Positions 15,640 to 24,450 of a stretch of 64,000 nucleotides of DNA are shown piece by piece. The stretch is from Albimonas donghaensis (lineage in GTDB: Bacteria > Pseudomonadota > Alphaproteobacteria > Rhodobacterales > Rhodobacteraceae): NCBI RefSeq assembly GCF_900106695.1, contig NZ_FNMZ01000002.1:372001-436000 (forward strand), given 5' to 3'. The position numbers were made by a program, and so were the translations under genes. Numbering within the stretch: the first letter of the stretch is position 1; every line of letters starts with the position of its first letter. Below the pieces are notes generated by a model. The model saw nothing but the letters and a program-made list of their open reading frames with translations, ran no database searches and was not told the origin of the DNA.

Positions 15640-16440
15640 TCAGCCCCCCTGCTCGGCCAGCCGGGCCGAGAGCGCGGGAAAGCTGTTGAGGCTCACCAGG
15701 TGGCAATAGGCGGCCGCCAGCGCCCCGGAGGCGCGCAGCTTGGCGATCTCCGCATCGGGCAGCGCGTTGAGCTTCGCCTCGTCCACCACCTTGAAGTCGG
15801 TCAGCCGCAGGATCTCGCCCCCCGACAGCTCCACCTTGCCCTGCTGGGCGACCAGCACCCCGGCGGCGGAGAGCGCGTCGGCGGCGCGGTTGGTCGCCTC
15901 CACGTCCCGGTGATGGGCGAGGCAGAAGTCGCGGGCGTTCAGCGTCTCGGGCGAGGGCTCGCCGTCGACGAAAAGCGACGCCGCGTCGGGCTCGGTCGGG
16001 TCCTCGGAAAAGCGCGGGGAATGCGGGTCGATCCCCAGCAGCAGGCGGGGCGCGTCGGTCTCGGCGCCCGGGGCTGCGGGAGCGGTCAGCAGCAGGAAGG
16101 GCACGCGGCGCAGATGCGCGGGGATGTGCACGCCCTTCGCCCAGACGCCCTCCGCGCCCACGAACAGGTTGCGGCCCTGGCGCAGGCCGGTGACCGCGAC
16201 CGGGCGGACGACCTCGCCCTGGCCGGCGAAAACGATGGGCATGGACACGGCGGCCAGCGCGAATTCCCCGATCAGCAGCGGCACGGCGTTGGCCGAGGCG
16301 GCGAAGGCGAAGCCCGCATGGGGGCGCAGGCGCAGGCCGGCATGGCGGTTGCGGTCCAGCGGCTCGGCCCCCGCATAGAACTGCGGAAGCTGCGAGGCGG
16401 CGGCGCCGGGACGGGCGGCTTCGGACACGAGGTCGGACAT
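15640..16440 (-). CDS. SapC-family protein
   Basis: 266 residues from the ATG at 16440. The whole length fits the SapC family (named after a Campylobacter surface-layer accessory protein): the N-terminal segment NRHAGLRLRPHAGFAFAASA and the mid-part PFLLLTAP are typical. No signal peptide. In proteobacteria such proteins are widespread and poorly understood; a role in surface-array secretion was proposed only for the Campylobacter member, so none should be transferred here. It lies upstream of preT on the same strand but is separated by 168 bases with its own AT-rich site, so it is probably not part of that operon. Confidence 0.8.
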   Translation of the reverse strand: MSDLVSEAARPGAAASQLPQFYAGAEPLDRNRHAGLRLRPHAGFAFAASANAVPLLIGEFALAAVSMPIVFAGQGEVVRPVAVTGLRQGRNLFVGAEGVWAKGVHIPAHLRRVPFLLLTAPAAPGAETDAPRLLLGIDPHSPRFSEDPTEPDAASLFVDGEPSPETLNARDFCLAHHRDVEATNRAADALSAAGVLVAQQGKVELSGGEILRLTDFKVVDEAKLNALPDAEIAKLRASGALAAAYCHLVSLNSFPALSARLAEQGG

Positions 16441-16682
16441 GGGCGGGCGCTCCGGGCTGAAATCGGGTGCCCAAAGCCCTACCCGATCCCCGCCTGTCGC
16501 GGAACCGCGCCGTATCGCGGGCGGCGAAGCCGGGCGCCGTCCCTCCCCCGCCGCGGCGGGCGGGGCCTCGGGGGCGGGCGCGCGAGGGATCGCCGCGGCT
16601 CCCCCCTCCGCCACGCGCGGGACGGTTCGGAGACTGCGGGCCGGGCGGCCCGGATCAGGAGGGGCGGTTCAGGAGGGGCGGA

Positions 16683-17297
16683 TCAGGCGGGCCGGTCGCG
16701 GGTCATCGCCCGCTCGACCTCGGTGCGCCGCACCGGACGGAAACCGAAGCGCTGGTACATCGGCAGCGCCCGCGGATGGTCCAGCGAGCAGGTATTGACC
16801 GTCATCTTCGCGCAGCCCGGCCGCGCCCAGCCGGCCCGGATCGCCTCGCCCAGCAGCCAACGGCCCAGCCCCTGGCCCAGCGCCCGCGAGGAGATCCCGA
16901 AATAGGCGAGATCCACGACCCCTTCCCCATGCTCCCCCGCGCGCCCGTCCAGCACGAAGAACCCCGCCGGCCAGCCCCGGTGCAGCATCGAGATCAGGCT
17001 CACCGCCGGATCGGCCAGCCAGGCGGCCTGGTCCTCGGGGGCGTCGGCGTGGCGGTCGGTCCATTCCCACTCTTCGCCCACGAGGTCGTAGAGATAGCGG
17101 AAATAGGCGGCCGGAGGCGCCTCAGCCCGGATCAGCGACACCGGCGCGGTCAGGGGCAGCGGCGGATAGGGGCCTTCGGGGCGCGCGGTCATCTCCAGCC
17201 AGGTGATCGCCACCCGCACGGTCTCGCCCGCCTTCGCCCCGGCATGGGGGTTGGACGGGGCGTCGCCGGGCAGGTCCGCGCGCTCGGCGGTGGTCAC
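16683..17297 (-). CDS. GNAT-family N-acetyltransferase
   Basis: About 204 residues if read from the GTG at 17297; an upstream in-frame ATG at 17438 would overlap the sulfurtransferase gene and add a low-complexity leader. The C-terminal half shows the GNAT acetyl-CoA loop (SRALGQGLGRWLLGEAIRAG, residues ~145-165, matching Q/R-x-x-G-x-G/A) and the MYQRFGFRP motif that closes the fold. The N-terminal half has DPAVSLISMLHRGWPAGFFVLD. Substrate is unknown. The start is uncertain because no good ribosome site is visible. Confidence 0.83.
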   Translation of the reverse strand: MTTAERADLPGDAPSNPHAGAKAGETVRVAITWLEMTARPEGPYPPLPLTAPVSLIRAEAPPAAYFRYLYDLVGEEWEWTDRHADAPEDQAAWLADPAVSLISMLHRGWPAGFFVLDGRAGEHGEGVVDLAYFGISSRALGQGLGRWLLGEAIRAGWARPGCAKMTVNTCSLDHPRALPMYQRFGFRPVRRTEVERAMTRDRPA

Positions 17298-17370
17298 GGA
17301 ATGCAGGCGCGGCCGATCCCCGCCAGCCCCGCCAGCTCCGCCCCCCGATGCGCCCGCGCCCGCCACCGGC

Positions 17371-18231
17371 TCAGCGCGCCGGGCCGGTTTCGACGGCGAG
17401 ATCGGGATAGGCGCCCCACTCGGTCCAGGACCCGTCATAGACCGACCAGTCGCGATGCCCCGACCGCTCCAGCGCCAGGGCCAGCACGCAGGCGGTGACC
17501 CCCGACCCGCAGGAGGCGATGACCGGCTTCGACAGGTCCACGCCCGCCGCCTCGAACACCGCGCGCATGTCGGCCGGGTCCTTCATCGTGCCGTCGTCGT
17601 TCAACACCGACTTGAACGGCACGTTGCGCGCGCCCGGGATGTGACCGGAGCGCAGCCCGGCGCGAGGCTCGGGCGCCGCGCCCTCGAACCGTTCGGCGGC
17701 GCGGGCGTCGACCACCTGCGCGTCGCCCAGCTTGATCGACATCGCCACCTGGGTCACGTCGCGCACCAGCGTCGCGTCGCGCCGGGCCACGAAATGCCGG
17801 TCGCGGGCGAGCGGGGCCATGTCCTCGGTCTCGCGCCCTTCCGCCGTCCACTTGGGCAGGCCGCCGTCCAGCACCGCCACGTCCTTGTGCCCCATCAGCC
17901 GGAACAGCCACCAGACCCGCGCGGCCGAGAACAGCCCCGCCTGGTCGTAGACCACCACGCGATGCGCGTCGCCGATGCCCATGGCGCGGACGCGGGACAC
18001 GAATTTCTCCACCGGCGGCGCCATATGCGGCAGCTCGGAGCGGGTGTCGGCGATCTCGTCGATATCGAAGAACTGGGCGCCGGGGATATGCGCCGCCGCG
18101 TATTCCGCCTTCGCGTCGCGGCCCGTGTCGGGCATGTGCCAGGAGGCGTCGAGCACCCGCACGTCCGGCGCGTCCAGATGGGCGGCCAGCCACTCGGTCG
18201 AGACGAGAAGCTGAGGTTCGGACGCGGGCAT
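17371..18231 (-). CDS. sseA: 3-mercaptopyruvate sulfurtransferase
   Basis: 286 residues with two rhodanese domains. The N-terminal domain (residues 1-~140) is inactive, and the C-terminal domain has the active-site loop CGSGVTAC near residue 238, the CGSG[VT]TA signature that separates mercaptopyruvate sulfurtransferase from thiosulfate sulfurtransferase (CRxGxx). Substrate-binding Arg residues in GLRSGHIPGARNVP (residue ~190) are conserved. It moves sulfane sulfur from 3-mercaptopyruvate to acceptors such as thiols or cyanide in the cytosol. Followed on the same strand by the GNAT gene. Confidence 0.92.
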   Translation of the reverse strand: MPASEPQLLVSTEWLAAHLDAPDVRVLDASWHMPDTGRDAKAEYAAAHIPGAQFFDIDEIADTRSELPHMAPPVEKFVSRVRAMGIGDAHRVVVYDQAGLFSAARVWWLFRLMGHKDVAVLDGGLPKWTAEGRETEDMAPLARDRHFVARRDATLVRDVTQVAMSIKLGDAQVVDARAAERFEGAAPEPRAGLRSGHIPGARNVPFKSVLNDDGTMKDPADMRAVFEAAGVDLSKPVIASCGSGVTACVLALALERSGHRDWSVYDGSWTEWGAYPDLAVETGPAR

Positions 18232-18407
18232 GGGCTGATCTCCAGGGTTGCGCGCCGCCGCTCGGCGCGTCTCTGCCTTAGCCTTGCGTGCGCCGCGGGA
18301 TCAAGAGGGAGCGGGATCACGAGATCCCCGCCCCCAAATCGTCGCCCGCAAGCGCCGCGGCCCGGAGGACGCGCCGACGCGCGTCGGAGCCGCCCGGGCC
18401 GGAGCGA

Positions 18408-19199
18408 TCAGGCCTCGCGGCGGCCCGAACCCTTCCGCGCGCGGCGACGGCGCCCCGCGAAGCCCAGCGCCGCGGCGGCGGCGGCCAGCATCGGCGCGGC
18501 GGCGGGCAGCGGCACCGCCGCGGCGGCGTCGGCGGTCACGCTCATCGCCCGGTCCACGGACAGGCTCGACCAGGCGCCCGTGCTGACATTCGACCCGGAG
18601 GAGACATGGCTGGCCGCGCCGTTCAGGCCGGCGGCGTTCATCCACAGCACCGTGCCGCCGGCCGCATAGCTGTCGGCGGCGTGGATGCCGAGCCAGTAGG
18701 TCACGTTCGCCGCCGCGGCGAACCCGGTTTCGAAGGTGAAGCTGACCGCCTGCACCTCGCCGAAATGATGGGACACGCCGGAATCGCTCAGCGAGATGTT
18801 CTGCGCCTCGCCCGAGACCATGCCGGCGCTCAGCGGCGCGCCGCCGTCGTCGGCGAACAGGAAATAGGTCAACGGCGATCCGTCGGCGACCCAGTTGTCC
18901 ATCCCATAGCTGTCCGACAGATAGACCGTCGCCCCGGTCAGCACGCTGGCCGAGGTCATCACGAAATCATCCGCCACGACGTCCGAAGTGACGTTCCAGG
19001 GATTGCTGGTAGACACCGCGCCATTGGAGAAGGTCGCGGCCGCGGCGGGCGCGGACGCGGCGGCGGCGAGCGCGATCAGCAGCGCCCCGGCGCCCAGCGA
19101 CGGGAGGGCGCCGCGGCGCGAGGCGCGGCGGGTCGGAAGGCGGTTGGTCGGAAGGCGGTGGGCCGGAACGCGGTGAAACGGGCAGGTGACGGCGAGCAT
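18408..19199 (-). CDS. Exported protein with VPLPA-type C-terminal sorting signal
   Basis: 263 residues. The N-terminus has an unusually long basic leader and a hydrophobic stretch (LLIALAAAASAPAAAA) that would direct export. The C-terminus has the tripartite sorting signal VPLPAAAPML, a hydrophobic helix and an Arg cluster (GRRRRARK), which exosortase/rhombosortase-type enzymes of Rhodobacterales recognise. The mature part is Gly/Ser/Asn-rich and beta-like, resembling secreted choice-of-anchor domains; no catalytic residues stand out. The start at 19199 keeps the leader short; 19241 is also possible. No sortase gene is in the window. Likely a surface or matrix protein of unknown role. Confidence 0.8.
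   Translation of the reverse strand: MLAVTCPFHRVPAHRLPTNRLPTRRASRRGALPSLGAGALLIALAAAASAPAAAATFSNGAVSTSNPWNVTSDVVADDFVMTSASVLTGATVYLSDSYGMDNWVADGSPLTYFLFADDGGAPLSAGMVSGEAQNISLSDSGVSHHFGEVQAVSFTFETGFAAAANVTYWLGIHAADSYAAGGTVLWMNAAGLNGAASHVSSGSNVSTGAWSSLSVDRAMSVTADAAAAVPLPAAAPMLAAAAAALGFAGRRRRARKGSGRREA
19137..19175. repeat. Short imperfect repeat within the leader of the VPLPA protein gene
   Basis: GGAAGGCGGTTGGTC, GGAAGGCGGTGGGCC and GGAACGCGGTG follow each other, giving a repeated Pro-Thr-Asn/Arg-Arg-Leu pattern in the leader peptide. Period 15 bases, so the reading frame is kept if copy number changes. Confidence 0.55.
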
Positions 19200-19304
19200 C
19201 GGTGGTCTCCGGAGCCGACGGCGAACGCACGCTCGGCACATTGATGAACATCAGGTTCACAAACCATGATGCGCCGCAAAGTTTCAAGCTTTTTTACGCA
19301 ACGT

Positions 19305-20048
19305 TCAGTCGGCGAGAGTCAGGGACACCCGGCGGTTGCGTTTGCCCTTCTTCTCGATCTTGCCGATCAGGGCGCGTCCGATCTCTCCGGTCGCGCGGAC
19401 ATGGGTGCCGCCGCAGGGTTGCAGGTCCACCGGCGCCTCCCCGGCCCCGATGCGCACCAGCCGGATGCGGCCCGAGCCGCGGGGCGGCTGCACCGACATG
19501 GTTTTCACCAGCCCCGGATTGGCGTCGAGCTCCGTGTCGGTGATCCATTCGTCGGTCACCGGATGATTCCCCGCCACCAGCGCGTCCAGCGCGGCCTGCA
19601 GGGCCTCGCGGTTCTCCGGCGCCTCGGGCATGTCGAAGTCGAGCCGGCCCTTTTCGGCCCCGATCTGGCCGCCGGTGACGGGCAGCGGGATCACCACCGA
19701 AAGCAGGTGCAGCGCGGTGTGCATCCGCATGTGGCGCAGCCGGCGATCGGCGTCGAGCCGCTGCAACCCCTCGGCCCCGACCGCGGGCGGGGTCTCGCCT
19801 TCCTCCAGCACCAGTCCGACGCCGGCGCCGTCCCCGAGCGGGACCTTCACCGCGTCGACCACGCGCAGGGTGCGGCCGGCGAGGTCCAGTTCCCCGGTAT
19901 CGCCCGGCTGGCCGCCGCCGGCCGGGTAGAACAGCGTCCGGTCGAGCACCACGCGCCCGTCCTCGGTCAGCGCCGTCACGCGGGCCGGGGCCACGGTGAG
20001 ATAGGGCTCGTCGCGATAGAGAGGGATCTGGGCGGTCTCGGCGGACAT
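19305..20048 (-). CDS. AlaX-type alanyl-tRNA editing hydrolase
   Basis: 247 residues from the ATG at 20048. It is a free-standing editing domain homologous to that of AlaRS: the zinc ligands are in HTALHLL (H-x3-H, near residue 103) and CGGTHV (C-x3-H, near residue 205), and the N-terminal FYPAGGGQPGD motif (near residue 40) is the glycine-rich start of the AlaX-M/L type. It removes wrongly attached Ser or Gly from tRNA-Ala in trans. Typical length for the shorter AlaX class; no oligomerisation C-terminal domain. Alone on the minus strand between the VPLPA gene and the mechanosensitive channel. Confidence 0.93.
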   Translation of the reverse strand: MSAETAQIPLYRDEPYLTVAPARVTALTEDGRVVLDRTLFYPAGGGQPGDTGELDLAGRTLRVVDAVKVPLGDGAGVGLVLEEGETPPAVGAEGLQRLDADRRLRHMRMHTALHLLSVVIPLPVTGGQIGAEKGRLDFDMPEAPENREALQAALDALVAGNHPVTDEWITDTELDANPGLVKTMSVQPPRGSGRIRLVRIGAGEAPVDLQPCGGTHVRATGEIGRALIGKIEKKGKRNRRVSLTLAD

Positions 20049-20207
20049 GGCGGGGTCTCCGGCTGGCAGGCGCCCCGCGCTCGGATCAGAGGCGGGCGGG
20101 GGCGCAGGGAATGCCAAACCCGCCGTGAGGGCAAGGGGGGCGGGGGAAGAGAGCGCGCGGGCGAGCGGGCGGCGCGAGGCAGGCCGGCGGCGCGAGGCCG
20201 CGTCCGG

Positions 20208-23162
20208 TCAGTAGTCGCCGCCGCCGCCGTCGCCGCCGCCATCGCCATCGCCGCCCGGCATGGCGCGCCCGGCCTGGTCGGCGGAGGGGACGCCGCCCGA
20301 CGGCGCCTCGTTGGCGGCCGGGGAGGCCGAAGCCGGTCCCTGCCTGCGCCCCCGGCCCTTCAGGATCGGCCTGGTCGCCGCGACGGCGGGGCGCGCCGGC
20401 GCGTCGGCCCCGTCTTCGCCGTCGGTCCCCTCCGCGCCGTCGTCCTCGCCCTCGGGCGGGGCCTCGGGCCAGTCCAGCGGATCGCCGTCGCCGGCCTCCT
20501 GCATGGCGCGCAGGGCCTCGGCCAGCCGCTCGGGCTCGGCCAGGCGCATCACCCGCTGGGGCAGCGGGATCACGATCCCGGCCTCGCGGAAGCGCTCATA
20601 GACCTCGAGGTAGACGTCGGTCTGCACGTCGAAGATCATCAGCACATCGCGCAGGATCACCCGAAGCTCCAGGTTCACCCCGGACTCCCCGAAGGACGAC
20701 ACCAGCGCCTGCGGGGCCGGGTAGCGCAGCACCCGATGGTCCGCCCGGGCGATCTCCATCAGGATGGAATGCGCCGCGCGCAGGTCCGTGCCATGGGCCA
20801 CCATCACCTTCACGATCAGCCGGCCGGCGCTGTTGGAATGGGTGTAGTTGACGACCTTGCCCTCGATCAGCTGCGAGTTGGGCAGGATCAGCGAGGACTT
20901 GTCGAAGGTCTCGATCTCGGTCGCGCGCACCGAGATGCGCTTGACGATGCCATGGTCCCCGCCCACGAAGATCCAGTCCCCGACCTTGATCGGCCGTTCC
21001 AGCATCAGGATCACGCCGGACACGAAGTTGGAGAAGATGGTCTGCAGGCCGAAGCCGATGCCCACCGACAGGGCGCCGAAGACGATGGCCAGGCTCGAAA
21101 GATCGATCCCCGCCGCCGCGATCCCCGTCACCGCCGCCAGCAGGAAGCCCAGATAGCCCATGGAGGCCGTGACCGCCGAGCGTCCGCCCGCGTCCAGCCG
21201 CGTGTTGGGCAGGACCGAGGTCGCCATGACCATCTGCGCCAGGCGGGTGGCGCCGAAGACCACGCCGAACACCACCGCGAAGCTGATGAAGCCGGCGGGC
21301 GAGACATGGACCCCGCCCATCTCCACGCCCTCGATGACGAAGCGCCAGACCTCGGACAGGTCCGATTTCCGCGCGCCCCAAAGGAAGGCCAGCAGCGGCA
21401 GCGCGCCCAGCGTGATCAGGAAGCCCGCCACCACCGGCAGCAGGCGCAGGCCGCTCGCCTCGGCGGGGTGACGCTCCATGTAGGCTTCGACGAAGTTGCG
21501 CAGGAGCGAGTGCAGCAGCACGCAGGCGCAGATCAGGCCCAGCGACAGGGCCAGCGGGCGGAACAGGAACTGCGCCGCCGCGTAATACCCCGCCAGCGCC
21601 AGCGCCAGCGAGCCCGCCGCCGCCAGCCGCAGGCAGAAGGCGCCCAGCCAGGCGATCCGGCGCCCGAGGCTCTCGACCGTCTCGTGCGGTTCCTCCAGCG
21701 GGTCGAAGGCCTCCGGGTCCGGCGGCGGCGCCGGGCGCGGACCGACGGAACGGGCCAGCAGCCACAGGCAGGTCGCGCCCAGCGCGATGACGCCGAGGTT
21801 GAAGGCGGCCAGCGCCTCGGCGCTGAGCCCGACCTCCTCGCCGGCGCGGACCAGCATCAGGTCGAGCAGCAGCGCCAGCCCCAGCCCCTGCGCCCGCCGC
21901 GCGGCGTTGGCGGCGGCGGCGTCGTCCAGCGAGGACATGCGCAGCGCCGGTTCGCGCGGGGCGTAGAAGGCCATGGCCAGGCCCCGCGCCGTGCCCATCA
22001 CCATGACGCCGGCCAGCGCGTAGTTCAGCAGCGTGCGGCCGGTGGCGCCGATCAGCGTGCCGTCGCCCAGCCCCAGCCGCAGCAGCAGCGCCGCGGAAAC
22101 CGGCAGCGCAAGGCGCACCAGGGTGGCGATGGCCCCGTAGGCGGCGCGGCTGGACCGGGTCACCCCGCGCTCCAGCCGCGCGCGCAGCACCCCCTCCAGC
22201 CGCCGCAGCAGCCAGAACATCAGGCCCAGACCGCAGACGATCAGACCTCCGGTCAGCGGCATCCCGTCCAGCCAGTCGCGCAGCGTCGCCGCATCGTCGA
22301 TCGCCACCGACGTCTGCTCGACCACCCGCCGGGCGACTCCGACCGCCTCCGTCGCCGCCGCCCGCCAGGTCAGCGGGTTCAGCGGCGTCGGCCCCAGCGT
22401 GGCCAGCTGCTCCAGGAAGCGCCGCCGCATCAGCCCGTCGATCTCCGCGATCAGCGACGTCGCGCGGGTCAGCGCCTGTTCGGAGCGGCGGTGGACCTCT
22501 TCGAGCCGGGCGATGCGCTCCTGCAGGCCTCGCCGCTGACGGGCGACGCCGGGCGAGACCATGATCTGGGGCTCGCCCTCCTCCGCCGCGGGGGCGGTCA
22601 GCGCGTCGAGCTGGGCGCGCAGCGGGGTCAGCGCGTCCAGCGCGCGACGGGCGAGCTCCGCCGCGGCGTCGCGATGGCCGGCCAGTTCGCTGCGCAGCGC
22701 CTCATAGGCGGGGCCGGACGCGACGCCGCGGGCGATCACGTCCTCCGCCTGGCGGCCGGCCTCGTCCCAACTGCGCAGGCGGCGGTCGATCTCCTGCGCG
22801 TCCGCCTCCAGCGACAGCGGCCTGGACGTCGTGGCCACGTCCTCGGCGACGGAGGCCTCCGCCTCGATCTCGGCTGCGGTCGCCTCCTGCGCGCCCGAGC
22901 CGCCGGAGGAGGCCGGACCGCGGCCCGGCGGCTCCGCCCGCTCATCGCTCCGGCCGCCGCCCCCGGCAGCCGCCTCCAGCGCCTGGCCCAGCACGTCGGC
23001 GGTCTGGGCCCGGGCGCCGGGCGCAGGCCCCAGCGTCGCGACCACGACCGCCAGCAGGAACAACAGCGCCGACGCGATCGCGCGCGGCCCGACATGCGAC
23101 GACGCCCGCCGAAGCGGGCGCGCGCCGAAGCGGCGGAGCGTGCGGGCGGCCGGGAGGCTCAA
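20208..23162 (-). CDS. Large MscS-family mechanosensitive channel (DUF3772 type)
   Basis: 984 residues read from a TTG at 23162 (the only plausible start ahead of the signal peptide RAIASALLFLLAVVVATLGP). A periplasmic, coiled-coil-rich N-terminal part (residues ~40-300) precedes several membrane helices, then the MscS pore helix and beta domain: ALSVGIGFGLQTIFSNFVSG, LERPIKVGDWI, and IEGKVVNYTHSN (residues ~700-810). The C-terminal ~130 residues are Pro/Glu/Asp-rich and end in a Gly-Asp repeat (GGDGDGGGDGGGGDY). Such channels release osmolytes on osmotic down-shock, in the inner membrane. The start lacks a clear ribosome site, so the first residues are uncertain. Downstream of cysK on the same strand. 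Confidence 0.9.
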   Translation of the reverse strand: MSLPAARTLRRFGARPLRRASSHVGPRAIASALLFLLAVVVATLGPAPGARAQTADVLGQALEAAAGGGGRSDERAEPPGRGPASSGGSGAQEATAAEIEAEASVAEDVATTSRPLSLEADAQEIDRRLRSWDEAGRQAEDVIARGVASGPAYEALRSELAGHRDAAAELARRALDALTPLRAQLDALTAPAAEEGEPQIMVSPGVARQRRGLQERIARLEEVHRRSEQALTRATSLIAEIDGLMRRRFLEQLATLGPTPLNPLTWRAAATEAVGVARRVVEQTSVAIDDAATLRDWLDGMPLTGGLIVCGLGLMFWLLRRLEGVLRARLERGVTRSSRAAYGAIATLVRLALPVSAALLLRLGLGDGTLIGATGRTLLNYALAGVMVMGTARGLAMAFYAPREPALRMSSLDDAAAANAARRAQGLGLALLLDLMLVRAGEEVGLSAEALAAFNLGVIALGATCLWLLARSVGPRPAPPPDPEAFDPLEEPHETVESLGRRIAWLGAFCLRLAAAGSLALALAGYYAAAQFLFRPLALSLGLICACVLLHSLLRNFVEAYMERHPAEASGLRLLPVVAGFLITLGALPLLAFLWGARKSDLSEVWRFVIEGVEMGGVHVSPAGFISFAVVFGVVFGATRLAQMVMATSVLPNTRLDAGGRSAVTASMGYLGFLLAAVTGIAAAGIDLSSLAIVFGALSVGIGFGLQTIFSNFVSGVILMLERPIKVGDWIFVGGDHGIVKRISVRATEIETFDKSSLILPNSQLIEGKVVNYTHSNSAGRLIVKVMVAHGTDLRAAHSILMEIARADHRVLRYPAPQALVSSFGESGVNLELRVILRDVLMIFDVQTDVYLEVYERFREAGIVIPLPQRVMRLAEPERLAEALRAMQEAGDGDPLDWPEAPPEGEDDGAEGTDGEDGADAPARPAVAATRPILKGRGRRQGPASASPAANEAPSGGVPSADQAGRAMPGGDGDGGGDGGGGDY

Positions 23163-23229
23163 GACCGTCGCCGCCCGGCCGGGAGACGACGGTCCGCCCG
23201 GATCCCGGGCCCGGCCGCGGCCGCCGGCG

Positions 23230-24273
23230 TCACGACGCCTCCGCGAAGACCTCGGGAACCGTGCTGGCGCCGCGCTCCAGGAAGGCCGGGGTCGGCAGGT
23301 TCTTCGACCTCAGGAACGCCGGGTTGAAGATCTTGGAGGCGTAGCGCGTGCCGTAGTCGCACAGGATCGTCACCACCGTGTGCCCCGGCCCGAGATCCTT
23401 CGCCATGCGGATGGCGCCGGCCACGTTGATCCCCGAGGAGCCGCCGAGGCACAGGCCCTCATGCTCCAGCATGTCGAAGATCACCGGCAGCGCCTCGGCG
23501 TCGGGGATGTTGTAGGGCATGTCCACGTCGAGCCCCTCCAGGTTGGCGGTGATCCGCCCCTGGCCGATGCCTTCGGTGATCGAGTCGCCCGAGGATTTCA
23601 GCTCCCCGTGCTTGTACCAGTTGAACAGCGCGGCGCCGTCCGGATCGGCCAGCCCGATCTTCACGTCCTTGCTTTTCGCCCGCAGCCCCTCGGCCACGCC
23701 GGCCAGGGTGCCGCCGGAGCCCACCGCGCAGATGAAACCGTCAACGCGGCCCTGGGTCTGCTCCCAGATCTCGGGCGCCGTGGTGACCACATGCGCCTGG
23801 CGGTTGGCGACATTGTCGAACTGGTTGGCCCAGATCGCGCCGTTGGGCTCGGTCTTCGCCAGCGCCTCGGCCAGCCGGCCGGAATAGCGCACGTAATTGT
23901 TGGGGTTCTTGTAGGGCGCGGCCGGGACCTCGACCAGCTCGGCGCCGGCCAGGCGGATCATGTCCTTCTTCTCCTGGCTCTGCGTGTCCGGCATCACGAT
24001 CACCGAGCGGAAGCCCATGGAGGCGCCGACCAGCGCCAGCCCGATGCCGGTGTTGCCGGCCGTGCCCTCGACGATCACGCCGCCGGGGCGCAGGTCGCCG
24101 CGGGCCACCGCGTCCTGGATGATCGACAGCGCGGCGCGGTCCTTCACGGACTGGCCGGGGTTGAGGAACTCCGCCTTGCCGAGAATTTCGCAGCCGGTGA
24201 TCTCCGAGGCCTTGCGGAGCCGGATCAGCGGGGTGTCGCCTACGGCGGCGGCCAGGTCCTTGCGAATGCTCAT
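23230..24273 (-). CDS. cysK: Cysteine synthase A
   Basis: 347 residues. A PLP enzyme that makes cysteine from O-acetylserine and sulfide. The PLP lysine is in NPGQSVKDRAAL (near residue 43) and the phosphate loop is GTAGNTGIGLAL (near residue 76); the substrate loop GSGGTLAGVAEG is near residue 186. The length exceeds the ~310 of E. coli CysK, as usual for the longer alphaproteobacterial form. GGAGGA stands 7 bases before the ATG at 24273. It lies downstream of a trgB-like gene; in Rhodobacter sphaeroides cysK and trgAB form a locus required for tellurite resistance. Confidence 0.95.
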   Translation of the reverse strand: MSIRKDLAAAVGDTPLIRLRKASEITGCEILGKAEFLNPGQSVKDRAALSIIQDAVARGDLRPGGVIVEGTAGNTGIGLALVGASMGFRSVIVMPDTQSQEKKDMIRLAGAELVEVPAAPYKNPNNYVRYSGRLAEALAKTEPNGAIWANQFDNVANRQAHVVTTAPEIWEQTQGRVDGFICAVGSGGTLAGVAEGLRAKSKDVKIGLADPDGAALFNWYKHGELKSSGDSITEGIGQGRITANLEGLDVDMPYNIPDAEALPVIFDMLEHEGLCLGGSSGINVAGAIRMAKDLGPGHTVVTILCDYGTRYASKIFNPAFLRSKNLPTPAFLERGASTVPEVFAEAS

Positions 24274-24396
24274 TGCGCGCTCCTCCCTTCCCCGGTCCGG
24301 GTCGCCGGGGCGTGCTGACGCTTCGTCGGACTTAGACGCGCGAACTCCGGCGCGCAAGGATGAGCGGCCGGATTTCACATCGCGCTTCGGGTCACG

Positions 24397-24419
24397 AAAA
24401 ATTACACAGCCCTTGGCTG
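24397..24419 (-). terminator. Weak candidate terminator after the trgB-like gene
   Basis: Minus strand: CAGCC-AAG-GGCTG, a 5-bp stem, followed by TGTAATTTTT. The stem is short and the T-run does not start at once, so this is tentative. Confidence 0.3.
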
Positions 24420-24450
24420 GGGTTGCCTCAGCGCCCGATTTCGCCCGCGT

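Noticed and set aside
19266-23327. Open frame of 1353 codons on the plus strand
   Set aside because: Lies antisense to AlaX and the MscS channel; composition is Arg/Gln/His-rich as expected from reversed GC-rich codons and no motif is seen.
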